A stretch of 7,247 bases of DNA from Alphaproteobacteria bacterium (GCA_026400595.1 JAPLOT010000204.1:1-7247), one strand, 5' to 3'; positions 1-6,150 are shown, counted from the stretch's first letter. Numbers and translations: made by a program. Notes: a model not told the origin generated them from the sequence alone.

Positions 1-293
1 ATGCCGGCGGCGGCGATCGCCGCGGCGGCATGGTCCTGGGTGGAATAGATGTTGCACGAGGCCCAGCGCACCTCGGCGCCCAGCGCCACCAGGGTCTCGA
101 TCAGCACCGCGGTCTGGATGGTCATGTGCAGCGAGCCCGAGATGCGGGCGCCGCGCAGCGGCTGCAGCGCCTTGTATTCGGCGCGGGTGGCCATGAGGCC
201 GGGCATTTCCACCTCGGCCATCTCGATTTCCTTGCGGCCCCACTCGGCCAGCTTGATGTCGGCAACATGATGGTCGTGATGGGCGCGGGCCAT
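1..293 (-). CDS. ahcY: Adenosylhomocysteinase, N-terminal part (runs off the window)
   Basis: S-adenosylhomocysteine hydrolase splits SAH into adenosine and homocysteine in the cytoplasm, removing the inhibitory product of SAM-dependent methylation. Only the first 97 codons are present; the gene continues past base 1. The translation carries hallmark N-terminal substrate-domain segments: ADIKLAEWGRKEIEMAE (about residues 11-27), EMPGLMATR (29-37), LRGARISGSLHMT (46-58, with the substrate-pocket His56 and Thr58) and SCNIYSTQDHAAAAIA (79-94). The start ATG at 291-293 is preceded by AGAGGA (299-304 on the complement) at good spacing. One oddity is a histidine cluster, HHDHH, at residues 5-9 ahead of the conserved domain. 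The gene is divergent from vapBC and its promoter region holds a SahR-like palindrome. Family assignment is secure; the rest of the enzyme, including the NAD-binding domain, cannot be seen. Confidence 0.96.
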   Translation of the reverse strand, partial: MARAHHDHHVADIKLAEWGRKEIEMAEVEMPGLMATRAEYKALQPLRGARISGSLHMTIQTAVLIETLVALGAEVRWASCNIYSTQDHAAAAIAAAG

Positions 294-362
294 GGGAATC
301 CTCTTGTGAGCGGGAATGGGATGGCCGGTCTCATAGCAGCGGCGGAGGAGCCTGTCGAGAGC

Positions 363-392
363 GATATAAAGATTTCTTTATGTGAATGGGAA
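363..392 (-). promoter_or_regulatory. Predicted ahcY promoter
   Basis: Read on the minus strand, TTCCCA (392-387) and TTATAT (369-364, or TATATC one base further on) form a -35/-10 pair with a 17-bp spacer. Transcription would begin near 357 and give a leader of roughly 64 nt. The -35 match is modest. The palindrome at 366-381 covers most of the spacer and part of the -10, so a bound repressor would block this promoter. This is inferred from consensus matching only. Confidence 0.45.
366..381. promoter_or_regulatory. SahR-like operator palindrome
   Basis: A perfect inverted repeat, ATAAAGA-TT-TCTTTAT, with a further matching pair outside it after one mismatch. It is strikingly AT-rich for this genome and lies in the predicted ahcY promoter. 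SahR is an ArsR-family repressor that senses S-adenosylhomocysteine and controls ahcY and other methionine-cycle genes in many Proteobacteria. The position and form of this palindrome fit such a site, but the assignment rests on my recollection of the motif type, not on a database match. The same repeat is too far upstream to be an obvious part of the vapB promoter. Confidence 0.6.
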
Positions 393-398
393 AGCATC

Positions 399-427
399 TT
401 GACTGACATATCCCAGCGGGATATACA
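399..427 (+). promoter_or_regulatory. vapBC promoter
   Basis: TTGACT (399-404; CTTGAC if read from 398, the form common in alphaproteobacterial housekeeping promoters) is separated by 17 bp from TATACA (422-427). Only six bases lie between the -10 and the vapB ATG at 434, so the predicted transcription start falls at or within a base or two of the start codon. No Shine-Dalgarno sequence precedes the ATG. This is the strongest promoter match in the window. Confidence 0.7.
408..424. promoter_or_regulatory. Probable VapBC autoregulatory operator
   Basis: A perfect 17-bp inverted repeat, ATATCCC-AGC-GGGATAT, fills the promoter spacer and overlaps the -10 box of vapB. Type II antitoxins with an AbrB-like DNA-binding domain typically bind such repeats, alone or with their toxin, to repress their own operon. 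Placement between the -35 and -10 fits repression by blocking RNA polymerase. The palindrome is seen directly; the binding protein is inferred from position. Confidence 0.72.
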
Positions 428-433
428 AACACG

Positions 434-664
434 ATGACCCAGAGCACGATCTTCAAGTCCAACAAGAGTCAGGCGGTGCGGCTTCCCAAGGCTGTTGCAC
501 TTCCAGATCATGTCAAGCGTGTGGATGTTCTGGTTCAGGGCAATGCCCGGCTGATCGTGCCCGCGGGCGGCAGCTGGAAAGACTTCTTCGACGGTCCGCG
601 CATTGACGAGGACTTCCTGAACGACCGGGCCCAGCCCCTGCCGCAACACCGCAATGAGTCCTGA
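434..664 (+). CDS. vapB: VapB-family antitoxin (AbrB-like)
   Basis: A 76-residue antitoxin of a type II toxin-antitoxin pair. Residues about 1-45 form the swapped-hairpin AbrB/MazE-type DNA-binding domain, recognisable from FKSNKSQAVRLPKAV (7-21). Residues 46-72, with the Trp48, Phe51 and Phe52 cluster, match the short arm that antitoxins of this type lay over the PIN toxin's active site. It is expected to neutralise the downstream VapC and to repress the operon through the palindrome at 408-424. The start at 434 is chosen because family members begin just before this FKSN motif, and because the promoter geometry places transcription initiation there. There is no ribosome-binding site, so a leaderless message is likely. 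The stop codon TGA shares its last base with the vapC start (TGATG), which suggests translational coupling. Confidence 0.9.
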   Translation: MTQSTIFKSNKSQAVRLPKAVALPDHVKRVDVLVQGNARLIVPAGGSWKDFFDGPRIDEDFLNDRAQPLPQHRNES

Positions 665-1062
665 TGCTCACGCATCTGCTTGATACCAACGTCTGTATCC
701 ATGCCCTGAAGCGGCGCAGTCCCGAACTCGAAAGGCGCTTCACGGAAGGCAGCGGCAGGCTGGCAGTGTCAGATGTTTCTCTCTACGAACTCTACTATGG
801 CGCGCAGCGCTACGACGATCCTTCACAACGCCTCAACATCATCGAGACGTTCCTCGCACGCCTGGAGATTCTTCCCTTCGACAGCCGTGCAGCGCTTCAC
901 GCAGGACAAATCAGGGCAGACCTCGAACGCAAGGGACTGATGATCGGCGCCTATGACATCATGATTGCAGGATGCGCGAGATCGCAAGGCTTGATCCTGG
1001 TCACCGGTAACACGCGCGAATTCGAGAGAGTGGACGGGCTGCGACTGGAAAACTGGAGCTGA
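664..1062 (+). CDS. vapC: VapC-family toxin, PIN-domain ribonuclease
   Basis: A 132-residue PIN-domain protein of normal VapC length. VapC toxins are Mg2+/Mn2+-dependent RNases that cut initiator tRNA or other specific RNAs and stop translation when the labile antitoxin is lost; the target here cannot be read from sequence. The acidic active-site residues are in place: Asp7 in LLDTNVCIHAL, Glu42 in SLYELYYGA and Asp98 in IGAYDIMIAG. The C-terminal VTGNTREFERV (113-123) matches the last PIN motif, although many relatives have TNNTREF, so Gly115 is a substitution near the metal site. The gene starts within the vapB stop codon and is presumably translated by coupling. It ends 13 bp from the convergent parE stop. 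It appears intact. By eye, the vapBC pair is a little less GC-rich than its neighbours, which fits acquisition as a mobile stabilising module. Confidence 0.92.
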   Translation: MLTHLLDTNVCIHALKRRSPELERRFTEGSGRLAVSDVSLYELYYGAQRYDDPSQRLNIIETFLARLEILPFDSRAALHAGQIRADLERKGLMIGAYDIMIAGCARSQGLILVTGNTREFERVDGLRLENWS

Positions 1063-1075
1063 GCGGTTCGAGCCC

Positions 1076-3106
1076 TCAGATATCCAGCCCCTCCGCGCTC
1101 ACGAATTCGGCGCGTTCGCTGATGAAGTTGAAGCGTTCCTCGGGCTTGTTGCCCATGAGCTGCTCGACGATCCGTGCGGTGTCGGGGCGCATCGCGTCGA
1201 CCAGCGTCACGCGCAGCAGCATGCGCTTCTTCGGGTCCATGGTGGTTTCCTTGAGCTGCGGCGCTGTCATCTCGCCCAGGCCCTTGAAGCGCGAGATCTC
1301 CACCTTGGCGCGGCCCGACATCTCGCCCTTCAGCAGTTCCTCCTTGTGCGCGTCGTTGCGCGCATAGGCGACCTTCGGGCCCTGCGCCAGCTTGTAGAGC
1401 GGCGGCACGGCCAGATAGAGATGGCCCTCGTCGATAAGCTGCGGCATCTGCCGGTAGAAGAAGGTCATCAGCAGCGAGGCGATGTGGGCGCCGTCGACGT
1501 CGGCGTCGGTCATGATGATGATCTTGTCGTAGCGCAGGTCTTCCTCGCGGTAGGACGCGCCCGTGCCGCAGCCCAGCGCCTGGATGAGATCGGCGAGCTG
1601 CTGGTTGGCGGTCATCTTGTCCTTCGTGGCGCTGGCCACGTTGAGGATCTTGCCGCGCAAGGGGAGCACGGCCTGGGTCTCGCGGTTGCGCGCCTGCTTG
1701 GCGGAGCCGCCGGCCGAGTCGCCTTCCACGATGAAGAGCTCGGAGCCTTCCTTCTGGCTCGCCGCGCAATCGGCGAGCTTGCCGGGCAGCCGGAGCTTGC
1801 GCACCGCCGTCTTGCGGCCCACTTCCTTTTCCTGGCGCCGCCGGATGCGTTCCTCGGCGCGGTCGATGATGAAGTTGAGCAGGCGGTCAGCCTGGGCGGG
1901 ATGGCCGGTGAGCCAGTGGTCGAAGTGGTCGCGCACCGCGTTCTCGACGATGCGCATGGCCTCGAGCGTCGCCAGCTTGTCCTTGGTCTGGCCCTGGAAC
2001 TCGGGCTCGCGGATGAAGACCGAGAGCAGCGCGCCCGACGATGTCATCACGTCGTCCGCCGTGATGACGGAAGCGCGCTTGTTGCTGGCGAGTTCCGCAT
2101 AGCTGCGCAGCGAGCGCGTCAGCGCCGAGCGGAAACCCTGCTCATGCGTGCCGCCCTCGGGCGTGGGGATGGTGTTGCAGTAGGACGAGGAGAAGCCGTC
2201 GTCGCCGCCGAACCAGGCCACCGCCCATTCCACCGTGCCGTGGCTGCCCTCCTTCTCGACGCGGCCCGAGAAGATCTCGTCCACCACCCGCGTCTTGCCC
2301 TCCAGCCGCTCGGCGAGGAAGTCCTTCAGCCCGCCGGGGAAGTGCAGCACCGCCTTGTCGGGGGTGTCCTTGTCCTTGATGAGCGCGGGATCGCAGGACC
2401 AGCGGATCTCGACGCCGCCGAAGAGATAGGACTTGGAGCGCGCCATGCGGTAGAGCCGCGCGGCAAGGAAGGCGGTATTGCCCTTGCCGAAGATCTGCTC
2501 GTCCGGATGGAAGGAGACCTTGGTGCCGCGGCGGCCCGAGACCTTGCCGAGATTGAGCAGCTTGGTCGACGGCTTGCCGCGCTTGAACTCCTGGCGGTAG
2601 AGCACCTGGCCGCGCGCCACTTCGACGATCACATGATCGGAGAGCGCATTGACCACCGAGACGCCGACACCATGCAACCCGCCGGAGGTCTCGTAGGCGC
2701 CCGAGTCGAACTTGCCGCCGGCATGCAGCGTGGTCATGATCACTTCCAGCGCCGACTTGTCCTTGAACTTGGGATGCGGATCGACCGGAATGCCGCGGCC
2801 ATTGTCGGTGACGGTCAGGTAGCCGTCCGCCGTGTAGCTGACGTCGATCCAGGTGGCGTGGCCCGCCACCGCCTCGTCCATGGCATTGTCGAGCACTTCG
2901 GCGAAGAGGTGATGCAGCGCCTTCTCGTCGGTGCCGCCGATATACATGCCGGGGCGGCGGCGCACCGGCTCGAGGCCTTCCAGCACCTCGATGTCGGCGG
3001 CGGTATAGCTCTCTTCGCCGCGCGCCTTGGCCGAGACCTTCGCCGCGGGCTTCGCGGCCTTGGGCAGGTCTTCGAACAGGTCGGCGGACTTGGCGGACTT
3101 GGCCAT
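1076..3106 (-). CDS. parE: DNA topoisomerase IV subunit B
   Basis: ATPase subunit of topoisomerase IV, which with ParC forms the tetramer that decatenates daughter chromosomes. The 676 residues are typical of ParE and shorter than Gram-negative GyrB. The GHKL ATPase domain is seen at about residues 35-250, with Glu70 and Asn74 in EVLDNAMDEA, Asp101 in TDNGRGIP, and the glycine-rich SGGLHGVGVSVVNAL (141-155). The transducer domain carries the QTK loop (Gln373-Lys375) in FQGQTKDKL. The TOPRIM domain has Glu461 in FIVEGDSAGGSA and the metal-binding Asp534/Asp536 in MTDADVDGAH. The quinolone-interaction segment LPLRGKILNV is at 481-490. The first 30 residues are a Lys/Ala-rich extension ahead of the conserved fold. 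The start ATG at 3104-3106 has only a weak GGGAA upstream. The gene is complete, and 87 bp separate it from the upstream, same-strand MipA-like gene. Confidence 0.97.
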   Translation of the reverse strand: MAKSAKSADLFEDLPKAAKPAAKVSAKARGEESYTAADIEVLEGLEPVRRRPGMYIGGTDEKALHHLFAEVLDNAMDEAVAGHATWIDVSYTADGYLTVTDNGRGIPVDPHPKFKDKSALEVIMTTLHAGGKFDSGAYETSGGLHGVGVSVVNALSDHVIVEVARGQVLYRQEFKRGKPSTKLLNLGKVSGRRGTKVSFHPDEQIFGKGNTAFLAARLYRMARSKSYLFGGVEIRWSCDPALIKDKDTPDKAVLHFPGGLKDFLAERLEGKTRVVDEIFSGRVEKEGSHGTVEWAVAWFGGDDGFSSSYCNTIPTPEGGTHEQGFRSALTRSLRSYAELASNKRASVITADDVMTSSGALLSVFIREPEFQGQTKDKLATLEAMRIVENAVRDHFDHWLTGHPAQADRLLNFIIDRAEERIRRRQEKEVGRKTAVRKLRLPGKLADCAASQKEGSELFIVEGDSAGGSAKQARNRETQAVLPLRGKILNVASATKDKMTANQQLADLIQALGCGTGASYREEDLRYDKIIIMTDADVDGAHIASLLMTFFYRQMPQLIDEGHLYLAVPPLYKLAQGPKVAYARNDAHKEELLKGEMSGRAKVEISRFKGLGEMTAPQLKETTMDPKKRMLLRVTLVDAMRPDTARIVEQLMGNKPEERFNFISERAEFVSAEGLDI
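3083..3100 (-). repeat. Two-copy 9-bp tandem repeat at the start of parE
   Basis: Two exact adjacent copies of AAGTCCGCC (minus strand) encode the KSAKSA run at the beginning of ParE. It lies in the low-complexity Lys/Ala extension, where a change in copy number would add or remove three residues without breaking the frame. Confidence 0.8.
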
Positions 3107-3193
3107 TCTGGTTCCCGAATCGTTTGGCGCCGCAGTATGGCGGCGGCGGCCCTGAATTGAAACCGGAGGGTTACCGAGGGGCTAGACGGCCAG

Positions 3194-4006
3194 TTACTCG
3201 AAGACGTCGAAGGCGAAGCGATACGTCACGCCAGCGCCCAGCGTGAACTGGTTCTCGCTGCCCAGCTTGGTGATCGGGCTGTCGGCCGCATCGCCCACCA
3301 GCCGGTCGTAGCCACCCTGGACATGGAAGGTCCAGTCATCCGTCAGGCCATAGCTGGCGCGGGCCGCGAGGCCGACCGAGCGGAAGCCGGAATCGGCATT
3401 GTAGGCCTGGAGATTTCCACCCGAATTGGACTCCTCGGTCGGCGTGACGCCGAAATAGGTGTCCATGAAGCCGGACGACGACCAGGTGGCCCGCGGCCCG
3501 AGCACCAGGGTGATATTCTCGGTGGGCGCGGCGATGAAGTCGAGGCCGAAGTCGGCAACCTGGCCGGAATAGCCGTTAAATCCTTGGCGGACTTCGACAA
3601 AACCGCGCACCCAGTCATAGCGATAAGCAACACCCAGGCCCAGTTCCAGCGACCAGTCCACCGTGCGGGTGCCTTCGAGATCGTTGGAGTCGGAGGCCTT
3701 GCGCTCACCATAGAAATTGAAGGACGGGTAGATGGAGAAGCCGTAGGTCTTCTCCTCGCCATCGGCCACCTGGCCAAGGCCCGGAATGTAGAAGCGGCTG
3801 ACCGCGATGATCGGATAGGGCACGACGATGTATTCGTCGGCACCCGGATATTTCGGCTGAATCATGCCGCCTGCGCCAAGATCAAGCACATATTGCCGGC
3901 CCGACAATGTGCCGTCGGCCGTTGCATCCTCGGCCAGGGCCGGACCCGCGGCGAGGACCACGGCAAAGGCGGAAAGCAGGCAGGTCGTGGCAGACAGCTT
4001 GATCAT
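3194..4006 (-). CDS. MipA/OmpV-family outer-membrane protein
   Basis: A 270-residue predicted outer-membrane beta-barrel. The start ATG at 4004-4006 is preferred over the GTG at 4061-4063, because it begins directly at a classic Sec signal peptide: MIKLS, a hydrophobic core, then AAGPALA with cleavage expected after residue 25 (ALA|EDA). The mature part alternates short amphipathic strands typical of the family, for example LDLGAGGMIQPKYPGADEY, VVPYPIIAVSRFYIPG and AYRYDWVRGFVEV, and ends in GAGVTYRF. Relatives are described as MltA-interacting or outer-membrane scaffold and transport proteins; the cargo or partner here is unknown. The usual terminal YRF is followed by six extra residues, AFDVFE, so the chain ends in Glu instead of an aromatic residue. 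No clear Shine-Dalgarno sequence precedes the chosen start. The gene lies upstream of parE on the same strand, but with no functional link. Confidence 0.82.
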   Translation of the reverse strand: MIKLSATTCLLSAFAVVLAAGPALAEDATADGTLSGRQYVLDLGAGGMIQPKYPGADEYIVVPYPIIAVSRFYIPGLGQVADGEEKTYGFSIYPSFNFYGERKASDSNDLEGTRTVDWSLELGLGVAYRYDWVRGFVEVRQGFNGYSGQVADFGLDFIAAPTENITLVLGPRATWSSSGFMDTYFGVTPTEESNSGGNLQAYNADSGFRSVGLAARASYGLTDDWTFHVQGGYDRLVGDAADSPITKLGSENQFTLGAGVTYRFAFDVFE

Positions 4007-4030
4007 GAAAGGCAAATCACGTTGACGGAC

Positions 4031-4049
4031 TGCAATGGTGTTTATTGCA
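4031..4049. promoter_or_regulatory. Inverted repeat upstream of the MipA-like gene
   Basis: An exact inverted repeat, TGCAAT-N7-ATTGCA, lies 25-43 bases upstream of the chosen start and overlaps the candidate -10 box. Its symmetry and position fit a dimeric regulator's operator, but the regulator is not identifiable. Confidence 0.4.
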
Positions 4050-4067
4050 TCGCAAAGCCTCACTCAA
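4039..4067 (-). promoter_or_regulatory. Candidate promoter of the MipA-like gene
   Basis: On the minus strand, TTGAGT (4067-4062) and TAAACA (4044-4039) are separated by 17 bp. The -35 fits well and the -10 is poor. Transcription would start near 4032 and give a leader of about 26 nt before the ATG at 4006. A start in this region would also exclude the upstream GTG at 4063 as the initiation codon. Confidence 0.35.
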
Positions 4068-4205
4068 TGGTTAACGCAAAAGTAAATGTGAACGGCTGCA
4101 GGTGATCCGGCCGGTGGCCACAACTGCGCCTGCACCTCCCGGATGGTGACGGCACAGGCCTGCAACCGGCGCGAACCGCAGGCCGCCCGAAGCAGGACCC
4201 GATGT

Positions 4206-5105
4206 TCACCGCGCCAGATAGGGCGGGCGGGGCTTGCGCTCCTGGTACCTGCGGGAAAAGCCGGCCGCGTCGCGCGGCCGCATCTTGAGCTGGAGCTGGA
4301 ACTCGAAGATCATGTCGTTGCCGAAGGCATCCGCCTGTTGCGCCACCGGGATCGTGAGGCCGATCTGCACGCCGCCCGAAGGATCCCTGGCTTCGATCAG
4401 GCGCATGACGAGCTGTTCGGACTGCCTGTAGATCAGCGCGCGGACTTCCGCATCGGCCTGGGGCTTGCGCTGCATGCGGCGCACCGCGCCGATGTAGCGG
4501 CGGTAGAGCAGGCTGACGAGTTGGGAGATTTCCTTGCGGCCGCCGCGGTACTTCATGCGGAGGTCATCGGCATGCTTGATGGCGCCGAACCACTTCAGGC
4601 CGATCATCACCGGCTTCAGATCGAGACAGTTCAGCCGGTCGTAGAGGTCGATGTCCTCCATCGCATAGCCTTTGAGATACTCGTCATATCCCCCGGCCCG
4701 GTCGAAATCGGCACGATAGACCATGCAGGTGCCGCGCAGGTCATCCTGCAACTGGTCGTCATCTTCGACTTCCACGATCCCATAGGTGCCGGGCTGCAGC
4801 TTCGCGCCGATCTCGGCCGCCGCGCCCGGATCGATCAGTGTATCGGCATCGGCGAAGATCAGGATCTCGGCCGTGCTCTGGCCGGCGCCGAGATTGCGGG
4901 CCCGGCAGGCGTTGAAGGCGCCGCCGTCCTCGGCGAAGACAACCTTCACCGAGGGATGGCTCTGCCGCACCCACTGGCCCGACTGCTCCGGGCAGGCATA
5001 GTCGACCACGATCACCTCGGCGTCCGGAAAGGCGCAGAACCTCGGAAGGCTCTGCTTCAGATGCTCCAGGCGCCCCTTGCAGGTCGTGATGATGGCGTAT
5101 TTCAT
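4206..5105 (-). CDS. Glycosyltransferase, family 2-like (GT-A fold)
   Basis: A 299-residue protein with a GT-A type N-terminal half. It opens with MKYAIITTCKGR, a nucleotide-sugar binding start common in family 2. ACRARNLGAG is at about 66-75, the metal-binding DXD motif is IFADADTLID (83-92, Asp86/Asp88), and the acceptor-side acidic motif is YAMEDIDLYDRL (147-158), as in galactosyltransferase/chondroitin-polymerase type enzymes. No signal peptide or membrane segment is seen, so it probably works at the cytoplasmic face. The last 140 residues are basic and mostly helical-looking, with no motif I recognise. The start at 5103-5105 is chosen because AGGA lies just upstream (5108-5111) and the preceding gene stops 4 nt away; longer in-frame starts would overlap that gene. 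It is presumably cotranscribed with the polyol dehydrogenase. Donor, acceptor and product are unknown. Confidence 0.82.
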   Translation of the reverse strand: MKYAIITTCKGRLEHLKQSLPRFCAFPDAEVIVVDYACPEQSGQWVRQSHPSVKVVFAEDGGAFNACRARNLGAGQSTAEILIFADADTLIDPGAAAEIGAKLQPGTYGIVEVEDDDQLQDDLRGTCMVYRADFDRAGGYDEYLKGYAMEDIDLYDRLNCLDLKPVMIGLKWFGAIKHADDLRMKYRGGRKEISQLVSLLYRRYIGAVRRMQRKPQADAEVRALIYRQSEQLVMRLIEARDPSGGVQIGLTIPVAQQADAFGNDMIFEFQLQLKMRPRDAAGFSRRYQERKPRPPYLAR

Positions 5106-5109
5106 TTTC

Positions 5110-6150
5110 CTACTGGTCCGCCACCACGATCTGCAGCTTGACGTCCTCGGGACGGGCGCTCGCGGCACGCTCGAAGGCCTTGATGCCGTCCGCGAAGGCG
5201 AAGACGCTGGTGATCAAGGGCTTGAGGTCGACCTTGCCCGAAGCGATGAGGTTTAGCGCGCGGTCGAAGATATTGGCATAGCGGAAGACGGTTTCGATCC
5301 TGACCTCGCGCGAGCAGGCGGCCGCCACGTCGAAGCCGACGGGATCGACGGGCAGCCCCACCAGCACCAGCGTTCCGCCAGGCCGCACCAGATCGAAGAT
5401 TCCGTCATATGCCTTGGCGCTGCCGCTGGCCTCGAAGACGACATCGGCCCCCCAGCCCGCGGTCTCGCGGGCGATCACGGCGGCATAGCCATCGCTCCTC
5501 AGGTTGACCGGAATGATGCCGGCATATTGCCCGGCGATCTTCAGCTTCTCGGCGCTGAAGTCGGAAATGTAGACGCGGCTGCAGCCGCCGGCCAGGGCCG
5601 CCAGCGCCACCATGATGCCGATGGGGCCGGCCCCGATGACCGCCGCGACATCGCCCGGCGTGATGCGGGCACGGCTTGCAGCCTGCATGCCGATGGCGAA
5701 AGGTTCAACCATGGCACCCTCGGCGAAGGACACAGTGTCCGGCAGCTTGAAGGTGAAAGCGGCGGGATGAACCACGAAGGGCGTCAGCACGCCATGCACG
5801 GGGGGCGTCGCCCAGAAACGCACCGCGGGATCGACATTGTACTGGCCAAGCTTGGCCGACCGCGAGGACAGGTCCGGGATGCCGGGCTCCATGCAGACGC
5901 GGTCGCCGACACGAACGCCGGTCACGCCTGCTCCCACCTCCACGACGATGCCTGAAGCCTCGTGGCCCAGGACCATGGGTGCCTCCACCACGTAAGGCCC
6001 GATGCGGCCATGGGTATAGTAGTGCACGTCGCTGCCGCAGACGCCCACGGTGTGGATGGCGATCTTCAGCGTGCCGGGACCGACGTCGAGTGGCAGGTCG
6101 ATGTCACGCAGGGACAGTTCATGCTGACGTTCGAGAACGAGGGCGCGCAT
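5110..6150 (-). CDS. Zinc-dependent polyol dehydrogenase (xylitol/sorbitol dehydrogenase-like)
   Basis: A 346-residue medium-chain dehydrogenase that should oxidise a sugar alcohol to a keto-sugar with NAD. The GroES-like domain holds the catalytic zinc ligands: Cys38 in GVCGSDVHYYTHG, His63-Glu64 in LGHEASG and Glu149 in MVEPFAIGMQ. The Rossmann domain has GAGPIG at 173-178, and Asp197 at the end of the second strand (ISDFS) indicates NAD over NADP. The segment YNVDPAVRFWATPPVHG (104-120) is close to bacterial xylitol dehydrogenases, and the four structural-zinc cysteines of classical alcohol dehydrogenases are absent, as in the sorbitol dehydrogenase branch. The start at 6148-6150 has GGAG eight bases upstream; the in-frame extension to 6234 looks non-homologous. 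It is divergent from an epimerase-like gene and is followed by a glycosyltransferase. Exact substrate is unproven; xylitol is only the best guess. Confidence 0.9.
   Translation of the reverse strand: MRALVLERQHELSLRDIDLPLDVGPGTLKIAIHTVGVCGSDVHYYTHGRIGPYVVEAPMVLGHEASGIVVEVGAGVTGVRVGDRVCMEPGIPDLSSRSAKLGQYNVDPAVRFWATPPVHGVLTPFVVHPAAFTFKLPDTVSFAEGAMVEPFAIGMQAASRARITPGDVAAVIGAGPIGIMVALAALAGGCSRVYISDFSAEKLKIAGQYAGIIPVNLRSDGYAAVIARETAGWGADVVFEASGSAKAYDGIFDLVRPGGTLVLVGLPVDPVGFDVAAACSREVRIETVFRYANIFDRALNLIASGKVDLKPLITSVFAFADGIKAFERAASARPEDVKLQIVVADQ

Noticed and set aside
294..357. SAH riboswitch in the ahcY leader
   Set aside because: A CAGGCTC string slightly recalls the riboswitch, but the predicted leader is only about 64 nt and the other conserved segments and pseudoknot arms are not visible. 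The palindrome at 366-381 is a better explanation for SAH control.
513..743. Minus-strand small open frames across vapB/vapC
   Set aside because: They overlap a well-supported toxin-antitoxin operon, and neither has a ribosome-binding site or a family resemblance.
1346..3160. Long 604-codon open frame on the plus strand opposite parE
   Set aside because: It is antisense to an intact, motif-rich parE, and its Ala/Arg/Gly/Leu-rich translation has no recognisable domain. Long antisense frames are expected in GC-rich coding DNA.
4071..4085. CtrA-like site TTAA-N7-GTAA upstream of the MipA-like gene
   Set aside because: It has one mismatch to TTAA-N7-TTAA, and a single near-match in an AT-rich intergenic stretch is not enough.
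4007..4205. Terminator for the dehydrogenase-glycosyltransferase unit
   Set aside because: Several GC-rich partial repeats are present after the stop at 4206, but none forms a clean stem followed by a U-tract on the minus strand.
4143..5141. 332-codon plus-strand frame opposite the glycosyltransferase
   Set aside because: The minus-strand frame carries coherent glycosyltransferase motifs and a coupled start; the plus-strand product is low-complexity and unlike any family known to me.
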